In this document: in pieces, positions 14,636 to 22,888 of the stretch
Layout of the letters: every line of letters begins with the position of its first letter
Numbering within the stretch: the first letter of the stretch is position 1
Source of the DNA: Pseudomonadota bacterium
Lineage (GTDB): Bacteria > Pseudomonadota > Gammaproteobacteria > Xanthomonadales > Xanthomonadaceae
Assembly: GCA_023386795.1 (NCBI GenBank)
Contig: JAEWJB010000104.1
Span: 1 to 23,975, forward strand
Length of the DNA stretch: 23,975 bases
Reading direction: 5' to 3'
Made by a program: the position numbers and the translations under genes
The notes under the pieces: generated by a model
Told to the model about the DNA's origin: nothing
Database searches by the model: none
The model's input: only the letters and a program-made list of their open reading frames with translations

Positions 14636-16489
14636 ATGGGCAGGTGGGGCTTAACGATGGCGGTACTGTCGGTGGCGCTGGCCGCCTGCGCGCCGACGTC
14701 CGATCCGCAGCCAGCCGCGCAGGCCCCCGCCCCTCCGTCCACCCCCGCCACGCCCGCGCAACCGCGCGTCACCATTGGCGAGTCCGGCGTTGACACGGTG
14801 CAGCGCTGGCAGGCGCCGAGCGTGGACCTGGGCGAGGAGAAGCCCGCCAGCGTGCGTGCGCGCGCGGCGCGTGCGCTCGAGGAAGACAGGCTGTTCCAGC
14901 AACCGGATGCGGCGATTCCGCTCTACCTGGCGTTGTTGCAGCGCGACCCGCAGGACCGCTTGGCTCGGCAGGGCCTGCAGCAGGCGCAGCGCAGGTTGTT
15001 GCAGGACGGCCGCGCGCTGCTCACGCAGACCGAACGCCAGGGCGATGCATTGGAGCAGGCGCGCACGCTGGCAATGGTGGCACTTACGCTGTCGCCCGAC
15101 GACACGCGCGTACGTGAGTTCCAGGCCGAAGTGGAGCGCGCGCAGCGCCTGCTGGGTTTCAATCGCGCGGGCGAAGACGACCTGCGCAACGACCGCATCG
15201 GCGAGGAAGGCAACGGCGCGATCGGCAATTTCCGCGAGGCACTCAAGCTCGACCCGGAGAACAACCGGGCACGACAGGGCCTGGCCGCGGCCGAGAGCGC
15301 GCTGATCGGCCGCGCGGAGAGCGCGGCGGCCGCGTCCGATTTCGAGGCCGCCGCGCGCTGGCTGGCGAGCGCGGCCAAGGTGCGCGATCGCGCGCCCAGC
15401 GTGGACGATGCGCGCGAGCGCGTGGAGGCCGTGCGCCACGCGCGCATCGGGGCGCTACACGATGCTGCGCTGCGCGACCTCACCACGCCTGCCGGGCTCA
15501 AGCCGGCCGGCGAGAAGCTCGCCGAGGTGTTGCGCATCGCCGCACCCGGTGATGCGGTGGCCGCCGCGCTGCGCGTGCGCCTGGAGCTGGCCACGCACTA
15601 CGGCAGCTTCCGCCCGCGCCAGGTCTTCACCGATGCGATGAAGGACGGCGGGCGTGGGCCGCAGATGATCGTGGTGCCCCATGGCGCGTTCCGCATGGGG
15701 GCCGGCGACAACGAGCCCGGTGCGTCGGACAACGAACGCCCGGCGCATTACGTGCGCTTCGCGCGCGGCTTCGCGATGTCGATCACCACGGTGACGGTGG
15801 ACGAGTTCCGCCAGTTCGTGGAGTCGGCCAATGCCAGGCCGCGCGCGACAAGGCGCGGGCATTCCATCGTCTACGACGAGCGCAGCGGCAACTTCGCCCG
15901 CCGCAGCGGGGTGGACTGGCAGTCGGACTACAACGGCGCGCGCGCCGCGCCCAACAGCCCGGTGATGCACGTCAGCGTGCGCGACGCCGAGGCTTATGCG
16001 AAGTGGCTCTCCGAGCAGACCGGGCGGCATTACCGGCTGCCGACCGAGGCCGAATTCGAGTACGCGCTGCGCGCCGGCAGCCAGGGGCGCTATCCCTGGG
16101 GCGATGCGGGCACGCCGCCGGAGGGGGCGGGCAACTTCACCGGCGGCAACGACGTTTCGCCAAGCGGGCGGCACTGGAGCAACGCGTTCGTCGGCTACGG
16201 CGACGGCTTCTGGGGTCCGGCGCCGGTCGCCAGCTTCCGTGCCAACGCCTGGGGCCTGTGGGACCTCGGCGGCAACCTCAGCGAGTGGGTGGGCGACTGC
16301 TGGCATGCCAGCTACCGGCGCGCCCCGGCCGACGGTGCGGCCTGGTACAACCCCGGCTGCCGGCAGCGGGTGATCCGCGGCGGCAGTTGGGCCAACTCGC
16401 CGCAGCAGACCCGGGCCGCCTGGCGGCTGTCACAGGACTCGGACACCACCAGTGCCAGGATCGGCTTCCGCTTGGTCCGCGGAATATGA
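14636..16489 (+). CDS. Lipoprotein with TPR-like region and SUMF1/FGE-like domain lacking the catalytic cysteines
   Basis: This 617-residue protein begins with a signal and lipobox (LSVALAAC), then an Ala/Pro linker, then an alpha-helical region with TPR-like units (for example AIPLYLALLQRDPQDRLARQGL and AIGNFREALKLDPENNRARQGL), and from about residue 344 a formylglycine-generating-enzyme-like domain (VPHGAFRMG, YRLPTEAEFEYALRAG, YPWGD, GLWDLGGNLSEWVGDCW, RVIRGGSW, IGFRL). In true FGEs the motif after GGS carries two active-site cysteines; here these positions are N587 and T592. It should therefore not make formylglycine. Possible roles are carbohydrate or peptidoglycan binding or non-heme-iron-type activity; none is shown. 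AGGAGG at 14621-14626 supports the start. The M48 gene follows 48 bases downstream. Confidence 0.85.
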   Translation: MGRWGLTMAVLSVALAACAPTSDPQPAAQAPAPPSTPATPAQPRVTIGESGVDTVQRWQAPSVDLGEEKPASVRARAARALEEDRLFQQPDAAIPLYLALLQRDPQDRLARQGLQQAQRRLLQDGRALLTQTERQGDALEQARTLAMVALTLSPDDTRVREFQAEVERAQRLLGFNRAGEDDLRNDRIGEEGNGAIGNFREALKLDPENNRARQGLAAAESALIGRAESAAAASDFEAAARWLASAAKVRDRAPSVDDARERVEAVRHARIGALHDAALRDLTTPAGLKPAGEKLAEVLRIAAPGDAVAAALRVRLELATHYGSFRPRQVFTDAMKDGGRGPQMIVVPHGAFRMGAGDNEPGASDNERPAHYVRFARGFAMSITTVTVDEFRQFVESANARPRATRRGHSIVYDERSGNFARRSGVDWQSDYNGARAAPNSPVMHVSVRDAEAYAKWLSEQTGRHYRLPTEAEFEYALRAGSQGRYPWGDAGTPPEGAGNFTGGNDVSPSGRHWSNAFVGYGDGFWGPAPVASFRANAWGLWDLGGNLSEWVGDCWHASYRRAPADGAAWYNPGCRQRVIRGGSWANSPQQTRAAWRLSQDSDTTSARIGFRLVRGI

Positions 16490-16537
16490 GTTCATGGCCT
16501 GGTTGAGCCCGGCAGTGGCCGGAAAAGGATAAGGAAG

Positions 16538-17452
16538 ATGCGCAACGACCCGTTCGGGGGTGAACGCGGGCAGGCATCGGGCGGGCGTCGCCCCGGCCTG
16601 TTCGGCAACGTGCGTTGGTGGGTGCTGATCGCCTTCGCCGGTTACGCGGCCTACTACTGGTTCTCCAACCGCAGCGAAGATCCCTACACCGGCGAGAAGG
16701 TGCTGATCGACAGCTCGCTCGGCGTGGAGGACGAGAAGGCGATGGGCTTGCAGGCCTACCAGGAAATCCTCTCCCAGGAACGCCCGCTGGACCCGAACGC
16801 ACAGGCTTCGCAGCAGGTACGCGCCATCGCGCAGCGGCTGATCGCCAAGGTCGACCCGGTGGAGACGGCGCTGGCGGCCGAACATGGCATGCAGCCCAAC
16901 CATATCTCGCGCAGCTTCGAGTGGGACGTCAACGTCATTCCCTCCGACCAGGCCAACGCGTTCTGCCTGCCGGGCGGCAAGATGGCGGTCTACACCGGCC
17001 TGTTCCCGGTGGCGCAGAACGCCGATGCGATGGCGGTGGTGATGGGCCACGAGATCGCCCACGCGCTGTTGCGCCACGGCGCCCAGCGCATGGCGCAGCA
17101 AAAGCTCACGCAGATCGGCCAGATGGCCGGCGCGGCGAGCGGCATGGACATGCAGCAACAGCAGATGGTGATGGCGGCGATGGGCTACGGCTACCTGCTG
17201 CCTTACGCGCGCGGCCACGAAACCCAGGCCGACGAAGTGGGGCTGATGCTGGCGGCCGCCGCCTGCTACGACCCGCGCGCGGCGATCCCGCTGTGGGAAC
17301 GCATGGAGCAGAACAGCGGCGGGCAGTCGCAGCCGGAATTCAGTTCCACCCATCCCGATCCGGGCACCCGCATCCAGAACCTGCAGGCGCTGATGCCCAA
17401 GGCACTGGAATACCGCCAGCGGTTCTGTCCGGAAGGCCCCCCGTTGCAGTGA
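16538..17452 (+). CDS. M48-family membrane-anchored zinc metalloprotease
   Basis: This 304-residue peptidase has one N-terminal membrane helix (about residues 25-45, WWVLIAFAGYAAYYWF) and an M48 catalytic domain. The zinc motif is H171-E-I-A-H175 (VVMGHEIAHALLRHG), and the third-ligand region reads H227-E228-T-Q-A-D232 (E-x3-D). The C-terminal STHPDPGTRIQNLQ motif is typical of the Oma1/LoiP/YcaL/BepA-type branch. The likely role is quality control of envelope proteins in or at the inner membrane. AAGGA directly before the ATG at 16538 supports the start. It is 48 bases downstream of the SUMF1-like lipoprotein gene, probably in one operon, so the two may act together at the envelope. Confidence 0.92.
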   Translation: MRNDPFGGERGQASGGRRPGLFGNVRWWVLIAFAGYAAYYWFSNRSEDPYTGEKVLIDSSLGVEDEKAMGLQAYQEILSQERPLDPNAQASQQVRAIAQRLIAKVDPVETALAAEHGMQPNHISRSFEWDVNVIPSDQANAFCLPGGKMAVYTGLFPVAQNADAMAVVMGHEIAHALLRHGAQRMAQQKLTQIGQMAGAASGMDMQQQQMVMAAMGYGYLLPYARGHETQADEVGLMLAAAACYDPRAAIPLWERMEQNSGGQSQPEFSSTHPDPGTRIQNLQALMPKALEYRQRFCPEGPPLQ

Positions 17453-17565
17453 CCGGCACGGGGTGACGGCGCCGGCTTAACGGTGGCGAAAGCGGCCACG
17501 GCGAGGCAGGAACCGGCACGGCCGCGATGGGTCGAAGCGGGCGATCCCCCCTTGGCCCCGGGCCC

Positions 17566-18822
17566 ATGAAACTTTCTCGCAGGATTGGATGGGCCTCGCT
17601 GGCGGCGCTGCTGCTCGTCGCCAGCGGTTACGCAGTGGCCCGTCATGGGCATGGAGCCATCGGCGGGCGTTACGGCGAACCCGAGGTGCTGCATCCGCCG
17701 GGCCCGCCGCGTGCGTTGGTGGAAGTCTTCCCCGACCCGTTGGCGCCTGCCCGTGGGCGCGCCGTGGCCCACACCCTGGCTGCCGACGGTGCGCTGGTCG
17801 CGGTGATCGATACCGGGCGCTACTTGCGGCACCTTGGCGAAGGCACGGTGGCCTGCGGCACGCTCGCCGACGATGCCGAGCGGCTCGGCAAGCGTCTGCT
17901 TCGCAAGGATCACAGTGACGTATTCCTGCCGCCGCTGCTGGTGGGCGACGGGGCTGGCGCCGATCTGGTCCGGCAGGCGCTGGCGGGTGCCGCGCCGGAC
18001 GTGCTGGCCGGTGCTGTCGCGGTGAGCGGCGCTGCCGAGAGTGGGCTGGCGTGCGGTCGGCAGGCGCCGACAGCCGGGCAGGGGACCTGGGCACAGGTGC
18101 CTTCGACTGTCGACGCGGCAGGACTGGCCGCCGCGGTGAAAGCGCATTTCGCGCCGGCCGGCGATCCCGGCGTCGCCGGCCTGCCGCTGGTCGAGATGCC
18201 GGTGACCGGCAGCCACCGCCTGGCCATCGTGATCTCCGGCGACGGCGGTTGGCGCGAGCTGGACAAGGGCATCAGCGCCGAACTCAACCGGCAGGGCGTC
18301 TCGGTCGTGGGCTGGAACAGCCTGCGTTACTTCTGGAAGCAGAAATCGCCGCAACAGGTGGCCGACGATCTCGCGCGCGTCATGGCGACCTACGGTGCGC
18401 GCTGGCATGCACGGGACATCGCACTGGTCGGCTACTCCTTCGGCGCCGATGTCATGCCGTTCGCCTATGACCGCCTGCCCGCGGCGCAGCGCGCGCAGGT
18501 GCGGTTCGTCTCGCTGCTCGGGCTCGCCCACGGCGCCGATTTCCAGGTGCGCGTGGGCGGCTGGCTGGGCTGGGGACAATCCCGCCAGGTGCCGATTCTG
18601 CCGGTGCTGTTGCGCATGGATACCGCGCGCGTGCAGTGCATCCATGGCGAGCAGGAGAAGGACACGCTGTGCCCGTCGTTGGCCGCGCAGGGCGTGGACG
18701 TGGTCGCGCGACCGGGGGGGCACCACTTCGACCACGATCCGGTGGCCCTGGCCGGCATCGTGCTGGGCGGCTGGCAGCGGGCGCCGGCGATCCGGGCAGC
18801 GACGGTGGCGTCGCCGCCCTGA
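17566..18822 (+). CDS. VirJ/AcvB-type exported alpha/beta hydrolase
   Basis: A 418-residue protein with an N-terminal signal/anchor (about residues 9-28), an N-terminal domain of less clear fold, and a C-terminal alpha/beta-hydrolase (from about residue 210) with motifs typical of VirJ/AcvB: S224-G-D-G-G-W229, GWNSLRYFWKQKSP, the nucleophile elbow G289-Y-S291-F-G-A-D, HGEQEKDT, and GGHHFD with candidate catalytic H386/H387. In Agrobacterium, AcvB has been reported to act as a hydrolase of lysyl-phosphatidylglycerol, and it is usually next to the lysyl-PG synthase gene lpiA; no such neighbour is seen here. Start: ATG 17566 (MKLSRRIGW) fits the signal; no clear ribosome binding site. It converges on xseA with a 9-base gap. 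Confidence 0.86.
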   Translation: MKLSRRIGWASLAALLLVASGYAVARHGHGAIGGRYGEPEVLHPPGPPRALVEVFPDPLAPARGRAVAHTLAADGALVAVIDTGRYLRHLGEGTVACGTLADDAERLGKRLLRKDHSDVFLPPLLVGDGAGADLVRQALAGAAPDVLAGAVAVSGAAESGLACGRQAPTAGQGTWAQVPSTVDAAGLAAAVKAHFAPAGDPGVAGLPLVEMPVTGSHRLAIVISGDGGWRELDKGISAELNRQGVSVVGWNSLRYFWKQKSPQQVADDLARVMATYGARWHARDIALVGYSFGADVMPFAYDRLPAAQRAQVRFVSLLGLAHGADFQVRVGGWLGWGQSRQVPILPVLLRMDTARVQCIHGEQEKDTLCPSLAAQGVDVVARPGGHHFDHDPVALAGIVLGGWQRAPAIRAATVASPP

Positions 18823-18831
18823 ACGACGCGA

Positions 18832-20166
18832 TCAGTCCTCGCGCGTTTCCACGCGCACCGCGATGATGCCATCGGCCACGCGCGCATCCAGGCGTTCGCC
18901 CGGGGCGACCTCGCTGGCAGAGCGCACCACGCGCCCGTCGGCATGGCTGACGATGGCGTAGCCGCGCGCCACGGTGGCCAGCGGGCTGACGGCCTCGAGC
19001 GAGCGTGCCAGTGATTGCAGGCGCAAGGTGTCGTGGCGCAGGCGCGCGGTCATCGGCGGTTGCAGCCGCAGGGCGGCCAGGCGTTGGCGCAGTGTGGCGA
19101 GCTGGCGTGCCGGGTCGTGGGCGCGCAGCTGCGCGTGCGCCTGGCGCAGGCGCGCCTGCAGGCGGTCCAAGCGTCCGCGCATCTGCGCGGCGAGGTGGCG
19201 GGCGGCGTCTTCTTGCCGGCGGTGCAGCAGCTGCAGGCGCGCGCGGGGGGATTGCGCGTCCAGGCGCAGCCCGGCGCGATCGGTGCGCTGCATGCGCTGG
19301 TGCAGGCCATGGCGCTGTGCGCCAAGCAACTGCGAGGCGGCGCGGCGCAGGCGCGCGGTGAGTTCGCGCTGGTCGGGCACCAGCAGTTCGGCCGCCACCG
19401 AGGGCGTGGGCGCGCGAAGATCGGCGGCGAAATCGGCCAGGGAAAAGTCGGTTTCATGGCCTACCGCCGAGACTACCGGCGTGGCCGAGGCCGCGATGGC
19501 GCGGGCAAGCTGTTCGTCGTTGAACGCCCACAGGTCTTCCAGCGAACCCCCGCCGCGCGTGACGAGGATGACGTCATAGCGGCCGGAGGCGTCGGCGGCG
19601 CGCAGCAGCGCGGTGATCTGCGCGGCGGCGGCCTCGCCCTGTACCAGCGAGGGCAGCAGGTCCACTTCCAGCAGCGGGAAGCGGCGCGCCAGCACGCTGA
19701 GTACGTCGCGCACGGCCGCGCCGCTGGGTGAAGTGATCACCGCCAGGCGGCGCACGTGCGTGGGCAGTTCGCGCTTGCGTGCGACGTCGAACACGCCCTC
19801 GGCGGCCAGGCGCGCGCGTAATTCCTCGAAGGCGCGGCGCAGTGCGCCTTCGCCGGCTTCCTCCAGGTGTTCGAGCACCATCTGGTAGTCGCCGCGCGCT
19901 TCGTACAGCGTCAGGCGCCCGCGCGCGAGCACGCGCAACCCCTCGCGTGGCTGGAACTTCAGCCATTGGCTCTTGGGCCGGAACATCGCGCAGCGCACCT
20001 GCGCGCGGGCGTCCTTCAGGGTGAAGTAGAGGTGCCCGGAGGATGGCCGGGTGACGTTGCCAAGTTCGCCTTCCACCCACACCTGCGGAAAACTGCCCTC
20101 GAGCAGGTCGCGTGCCAGTGTATTGAGCTGGCTGGGGGTGAGGATTTCGTCTTCGCGGGCAGGCAT
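18832..20166 (-). CDS. xseA: Exodeoxyribonuclease VII large subunit
   Basis: A 444-residue catalytic subunit of ExoVII, which with XseB degrades single-stranded DNA to oligonucleotides (E. coli XseA 456 residues). The N-terminal OB-fold region ILTPSQLNTLARDLLEGSFPQVWVEGELGNVTRPSSGHLYFTLKD, then RRLAVITSPSGAAVRDVLSVLARR, VTRGGGSLEDLWAFNDEQLARAI and SAVGHETDFSLADFAADLRAPTPS, are textbook. A long Arg/Gln/Leu-rich helical region (about 280-390), which would form the coiled-coil shaft that carries XseB, and a short C-terminal domain with ARGYAIV follow. ATG 20166 matches the family N-terminus; the frame continues upstream to 20325 only by reading through the palindromic repeat. No ribosome binding site; a GATAAT lies 6 bases upstream. 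Confidence 0.95.
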   Translation of the reverse strand: MPAREDEILTPSQLNTLARDLLEGSFPQVWVEGELGNVTRPSSGHLYFTLKDARAQVRCAMFRPKSQWLKFQPREGLRVLARGRLTLYEARGDYQMVLEHLEEAGEGALRRAFEELRARLAAEGVFDVARKRELPTHVRRLAVITSPSGAAVRDVLSVLARRFPLLEVDLLPSLVQGEAAAAQITALLRAADASGRYDVILVTRGGGSLEDLWAFNDEQLARAIAASATPVVSAVGHETDFSLADFAADLRAPTPSVAAELLVPDQRELTARLRRAASQLLGAQRHGLHQRMQRTDRAGLRLDAQSPRARLQLLHRRQEDAARHLAAQMRGRLDRLQARLRQAHAQLRAHDPARQLATLRQRLAALRLQPPMTARLRHDTLRLQSLARSLEAVSPLATVARGYAIVSHADGRVVRSASEVAPGERLDARVADGIIAVRVETRED

Positions 20167-20178
20167 GGGCCGATTATC
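20166..20178 (-). promoter_or_regulatory. -10-like GATAAT placed for a leaderless xseA mRNA
   Basis: On the minus strand GATAAT (20178 down to 20173; 5/6 to TATAAT) ends 6 bases before the xseA ATG, and no Shine-Dalgarno is present. A -35 is not evident; the repeat pair at 20193-20267 begins just upstream. Confidence 0.35.
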
Positions 20179-20192
20179 GCTGATCGAGCGTT

Positions 20193-20267
20193 GCAGGAGC
20201 GGCTTCAGCCGCGACTGCCATCCCGACGCTTGCGACATTCCCGGGTCGCGGCTGAAGCCGCTCCTAC
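20193..20267. repeat. Inverted pair of GTAG-type palindromic (REP-like) units
   Basis: Two 23-base units, 20193-20215 and 20245-20267, are inverted copies matching at 22 of 23 positions and separated by 29 bases. Read from the second unit on the minus strand, it begins GTAG, followed by GAGCGGCTTCAGCCGCGAC, which itself contains the small hairpin CGGCT-TC-AGCCG. The GTAG tetranucleotide next to a short stem-loop is the pattern of RAYT-associated REPs, described as SMAG elements in Stenotrophomonas. Sequences of this kind are frequent between genes in Xanthomonadaceae. Position: between queG stop and xseA start. Confidence 0.8.
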
Positions 20268-20275
20268 ATGGTGGC

Positions 20276-21370
20276 CTAGCGTTGTGCCGGCAAGCCCGCA
20301 TGCTGCGCCAGCGCCCAATCCACATGCTCGCGCACTAGCTCCGAGGCGTTGTGGCGCCGCGATTCCAGCGCGGCCAGCACGTCCGGCGTCGTCGGCGCAT
20401 TTCCCAACGCCACGGCGATATTCCGCAGCCAGCGCTCGTGCCCGCTGCGGCGGATCGGGCTGCCTTCGGTGCGGCGCAGGAACTCGTCTTCTTCCCAGGC
20501 GAACAGCTGCGGCAGCGTGGCGGTGTCCAGCTCGTTGCGCGCGCGGAAATCCGCCTCGTCCGTGCGCTGGGCGAACTTGTTCCAGGGACACACCAGCTGG
20601 CAGTCGTCGCAGCCGTAGATGCGGTTGCCCATCGGCTTGCGCAATGGTTCGGGAATCGCGCCGTCGTGCTCGATGGTCAGGTAGGAGATGCAGCGCCGCG
20701 CGTCCAGCCGGTGCGGGGCGACGATCGCGCCGGTCGGGCAGATGTCGATGCAGCGCACGCAACTGCCACAGTGCGCGCTGGCGGGCGTGTCCACCGGCAA
20801 CGGCAGGTCCAGGTAGATCTCTCCGAGGAAGAACCACGATCCACCCTGCTTGTCGATCAGGCAGGTGTGCTTGCCGATCCAGCCCAGCCCGGCGTTGCGT
20901 GCCAAGGCACGCTCCAGCACGGGCGCCGAATCGACGAACACGCGGAAGCCGAACGGCCCGACCTCGGCCTGCAATCGCTCGGCGAGCTTCTGCAGGCGGT
21001 TGCGCATCAGCTTGTGGTAGTCGCGGCCCAGCGCGTAGCGGGCGACATAGGCGCGTTCGCCATCATCGAGCGTGGCCCAGGCGGCTTCGTCGTCGCGGCG
21101 GCCGTAGTCCATGCCCACCGAAAGCACCCGCACGGTGCCGGGTACCAGTTCGGCCGGGCGGGCGCGCTTGCTGCCGTGCTGGGCCATCCAGTGCATCGTC
21201 CCGTACAGGCCCTCGGCCAGCCAGTCGCGCAGGTGCGCTTCGTCCTCGCCCAGGTCGATGCCGCTGATGCCGCAGCGCTGGAAGCCGGCCTCGCGCGCCA
21301 GCACGCGCACGCGCGTGGCCAGGGCGGCCAGCGCGGCGGGGGCCAGGACGGGGGCGGGGACGGCGGACAT
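20276..21370 (-). CDS. queG: Epoxyqueuosine reductase
   Basis: A 364-residue cobalamin-dependent iron-sulfur enzyme that reduces epoxyqueuosine to queuosine at the wobble position of GUN-anticodon tRNAs (E. coli QueG 379 residues). The ligands of two [4Fe-4S] clusters are visible: C201-x2-C204-x2-C207-x3-C211-P and C254-x2-C257-x3-C261-P, plus C227. D147 in FVDSAPVLERA corresponds to the proposed catalytic aspartate, and GLGWIGKHTCLI is strongly conserved. A HEAT-like C-terminus (HERWLRNIAVALGN) follows. The start at ATG 21370 gives MSAVPAPVLAP; the open frame far upstream lies antisense to nnr and is not real. It diverges from nnr with 24 bases between the start codons. Confidence 0.95.
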   Translation of the reverse strand: MSAVPAPVLAPAALAALATRVRVLAREAGFQRCGISGIDLGEDEAHLRDWLAEGLYGTMHWMAQHGSKRARPAELVPGTVRVLSVGMDYGRRDDEAAWATLDDGERAYVARYALGRDYHKLMRNRLQKLAERLQAEVGPFGFRVFVDSAPVLERALARNAGLGWIGKHTCLIDKQGGSWFFLGEIYLDLPLPVDTPASAHCGSCVRCIDICPTGAIVAPHRLDARRCISYLTIEHDGAIPEPLRKPMGNRIYGCDDCQLVCPWNKFAQRTDEADFRARNELDTATLPQLFAWEEDEFLRRTEGSPIRRSGHERWLRNIAVALGNAPTTPDVLAALESRRHNASELVREHVDWALAQHAGLPAQR

Positions 21371-21377
21371 GGGCGCA

Positions 21378-21387
21378 AGTATAGAAT
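21378..21387. promoter_or_regulatory. Overlapping divergent -10-like elements between queG and nnr
   Basis: The 24-base gap (21371-21394) holds one A/T-rich stretch, AGTATAGAAT. On the plus strand TAGAAT (21382-21387, 5/6) ends 7 bases before the nnr ATG. On the minus strand TATACT (21383 down to 21378, 5/6) ends 7 bases before the queG ATG. Neither gene has a Shine-Dalgarno. Both would give leaderless transcripts, and the two -10 elements overlap by two bases, so occupancy may be mutually exclusive. No good -35 is visible for either. Confidence 0.4.
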
Positions 21388-21394
21388 CCCGGCC

Positions 21395-22888
21395 ATGTAC
21401 GCCCCCCTCCTGCTCCATGACACCGCTTCGGCGCGCATGATCGATGCGCAGGCCACGCAGCTGCTCGGCGGCGACCCCTACGTGCTGATGCAGCGCGCCG
21501 GCCTGGCCGCGTGGGAGCTGCTGCAACAGCGCTGGCCCCAGGCGCGGCGCATCGCGGTGGTGTGCGGCACCGGCAACAATGGCGGCGATGGCTATGTGCT
21601 GGCGCGGCTGGCCAAGCTGGCCGGGCGGCAGGTGCGCGTGGTGCATCGCGAAGGCGGCGGCCCGGCGTCGGAGCTGGCGCAGCGCGCCTGCACCGATTAC
21701 CTGGCGCGTGGCGGACGCATCGAATTGTTCCCCTGCGCGTTCGATGGCGAGGACGTGATCGTCGATGCGTTGTTCGGCATCGGCCTCAACCGCCCGCCGG
21801 AAGCGGACACCGCCGCACTGATCGAGGCCGTCAACCGCAGCGGCGTGCCGGTGCTGGCGCTGGACGTGCCCAGCGGCGTGGACGCCGAACACGGCGCGCG
21901 GCCCGGCGTGGCGATACGCGCGCAACTCACGTTGCAGTTCATCGTCGCCCATCTCGGGCTGCATACCGGCGATGCGCTGGAGCACGTCGGCGAACGGGTG
22001 CTGGCGACACTGGACGTGCCTGCTTCGGCCATCGATGCCCTCGCGCCGCGCGCTGAATCGTGGGCCGCCGCCGCACTGCGCGCGACGCTGCGTCCGCGTC
22101 GTCGAAATACCCACAAGGGAGAATCCGGCCGCGTGCTGTGCATCGGCGGCAACGAGGGCAGCGGCGGGGCGATCATGCTCGGCGCCGAGGCGGCGCTGCG
22201 CAGTGGCGCGGGGTTGGTGGGCGTGGCGACCCGCGCGCGGCATGTCGGGCCGTTGCTGGCGCGCTGCCCGGAAGTGATGGCGCGCGCGGTGGAGGATGGC
22301 GCGCTCTTGCCGCCACTGCTGCGGCAGGCCGACGTGGTAGCCATCGGCCCGGGGCTGGGCCAGGACGACTGGGCACGGGTGCTGTGGCAGATGACGATGG
22401 ACGCGCCGGGCGCCAAGGTGATCGACGCGGATGCCCTCAACCTGCTGGCCGCCACGCCGCGCCGCCTCGACGCGGATGCCGTGTTGACCCCGCATCCGGG
22501 CGAAGCGGCACGCCTGCTCGGCATGTCCACTGCGCAGGTGCAGCGCGACCGGCTCGCCGCGGCCGAATCGCTGGTGGCTCATTTCAACGCGGTGGTGGTG
22601 TTGAAGGGAGCCGGGACGATCGTATCGGCCCCCGGACGCACGCCACGCATGATCGATGCAGGCAATCCCGGCATGGCCGTCGGTGGCATGGGCGATCTGC
22701 TCACCGGCGTCATTGCCGCACTGCGCGCCCAGGGGCATGACGCCTTCGATGCAGCCACGCTGGGCGCGCTGCTGCATTCGGCGGCCGCCGACGAAGCGGC
22801 GCTGGAAGGCGAGCGCGGCTTGTTGCCGACGGATCTGTTGCCGGTGCTGCGGCGCCTGGCCAATGCGGGAGACTGGAATGAAGCTTGA
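21395..22888 (+). CDS. nnr: Bifunctional NAD(P)H-hydrate epimerase / ADP-dependent NAD(P)H-hydrate dehydratase
   Basis: A 497-residue fusion enzyme that repairs hydrated NAD(P)H: the N-terminal epimerase interconverts R and S forms, and the C-terminal dehydratase regenerates NAD(P)H using ADP (E. coli Nnr/YjeF 515 residues). Epimerase motifs: G58-TGNNGGDG-66, DALFGIGLNRP and LDVPSGVDAEHG. Dehydratase motifs begin near residue 240: H240-KGESGRVLCIGG, SGAGLVGVAT, AIGPGLGQD, DADALNLLA, LTPHPGEAARLLG, VVLKGAGTIV and GNPGMAVGGMGD434, which holds the catalytic aspartate. ATG 21395 gives MYAPLLLHDTASAR, a usual N-terminus; no ribosome binding site. tsaE overlaps its last 11 bases, as in a tight operon. 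Confidence 0.96.
   Translation: MYAPLLLHDTASARMIDAQATQLLGGDPYVLMQRAGLAAWELLQQRWPQARRIAVVCGTGNNGGDGYVLARLAKLAGRQVRVVHREGGGPASELAQRACTDYLARGGRIELFPCAFDGEDVIVDALFGIGLNRPPEADTAALIEAVNRSGVPVLALDVPSGVDAEHGARPGVAIRAQLTLQFIVAHLGLHTGDALEHVGERVLATLDVPASAIDALAPRAESWAAAALRATLRPRRRNTHKGESGRVLCIGGNEGSGGAIMLGAEAALRSGAGLVGVATRARHVGPLLARCPEVMARAVEDGALLPPLLRQADVVAIGPGLGQDDWARVLWQMTMDAPGAKVIDADALNLLAATPRRLDADAVLTPHPGEAARLLGMSTAQVQRDRLAAAESLVAHFNAVVVLKGAGTIVSAPGRTPRMIDAGNPGMAVGGMGDLLTGVIAALRAQGHDAFDAATLGALLHSAAADEAALEGERGLLPTDLLPVLRRLANAGDWNEA

Noticed and set aside
14636..16489. Functional formylglycine-generating enzyme
   Set aside because: Both catalytic cysteine positions are replaced and no sulfatase is present.
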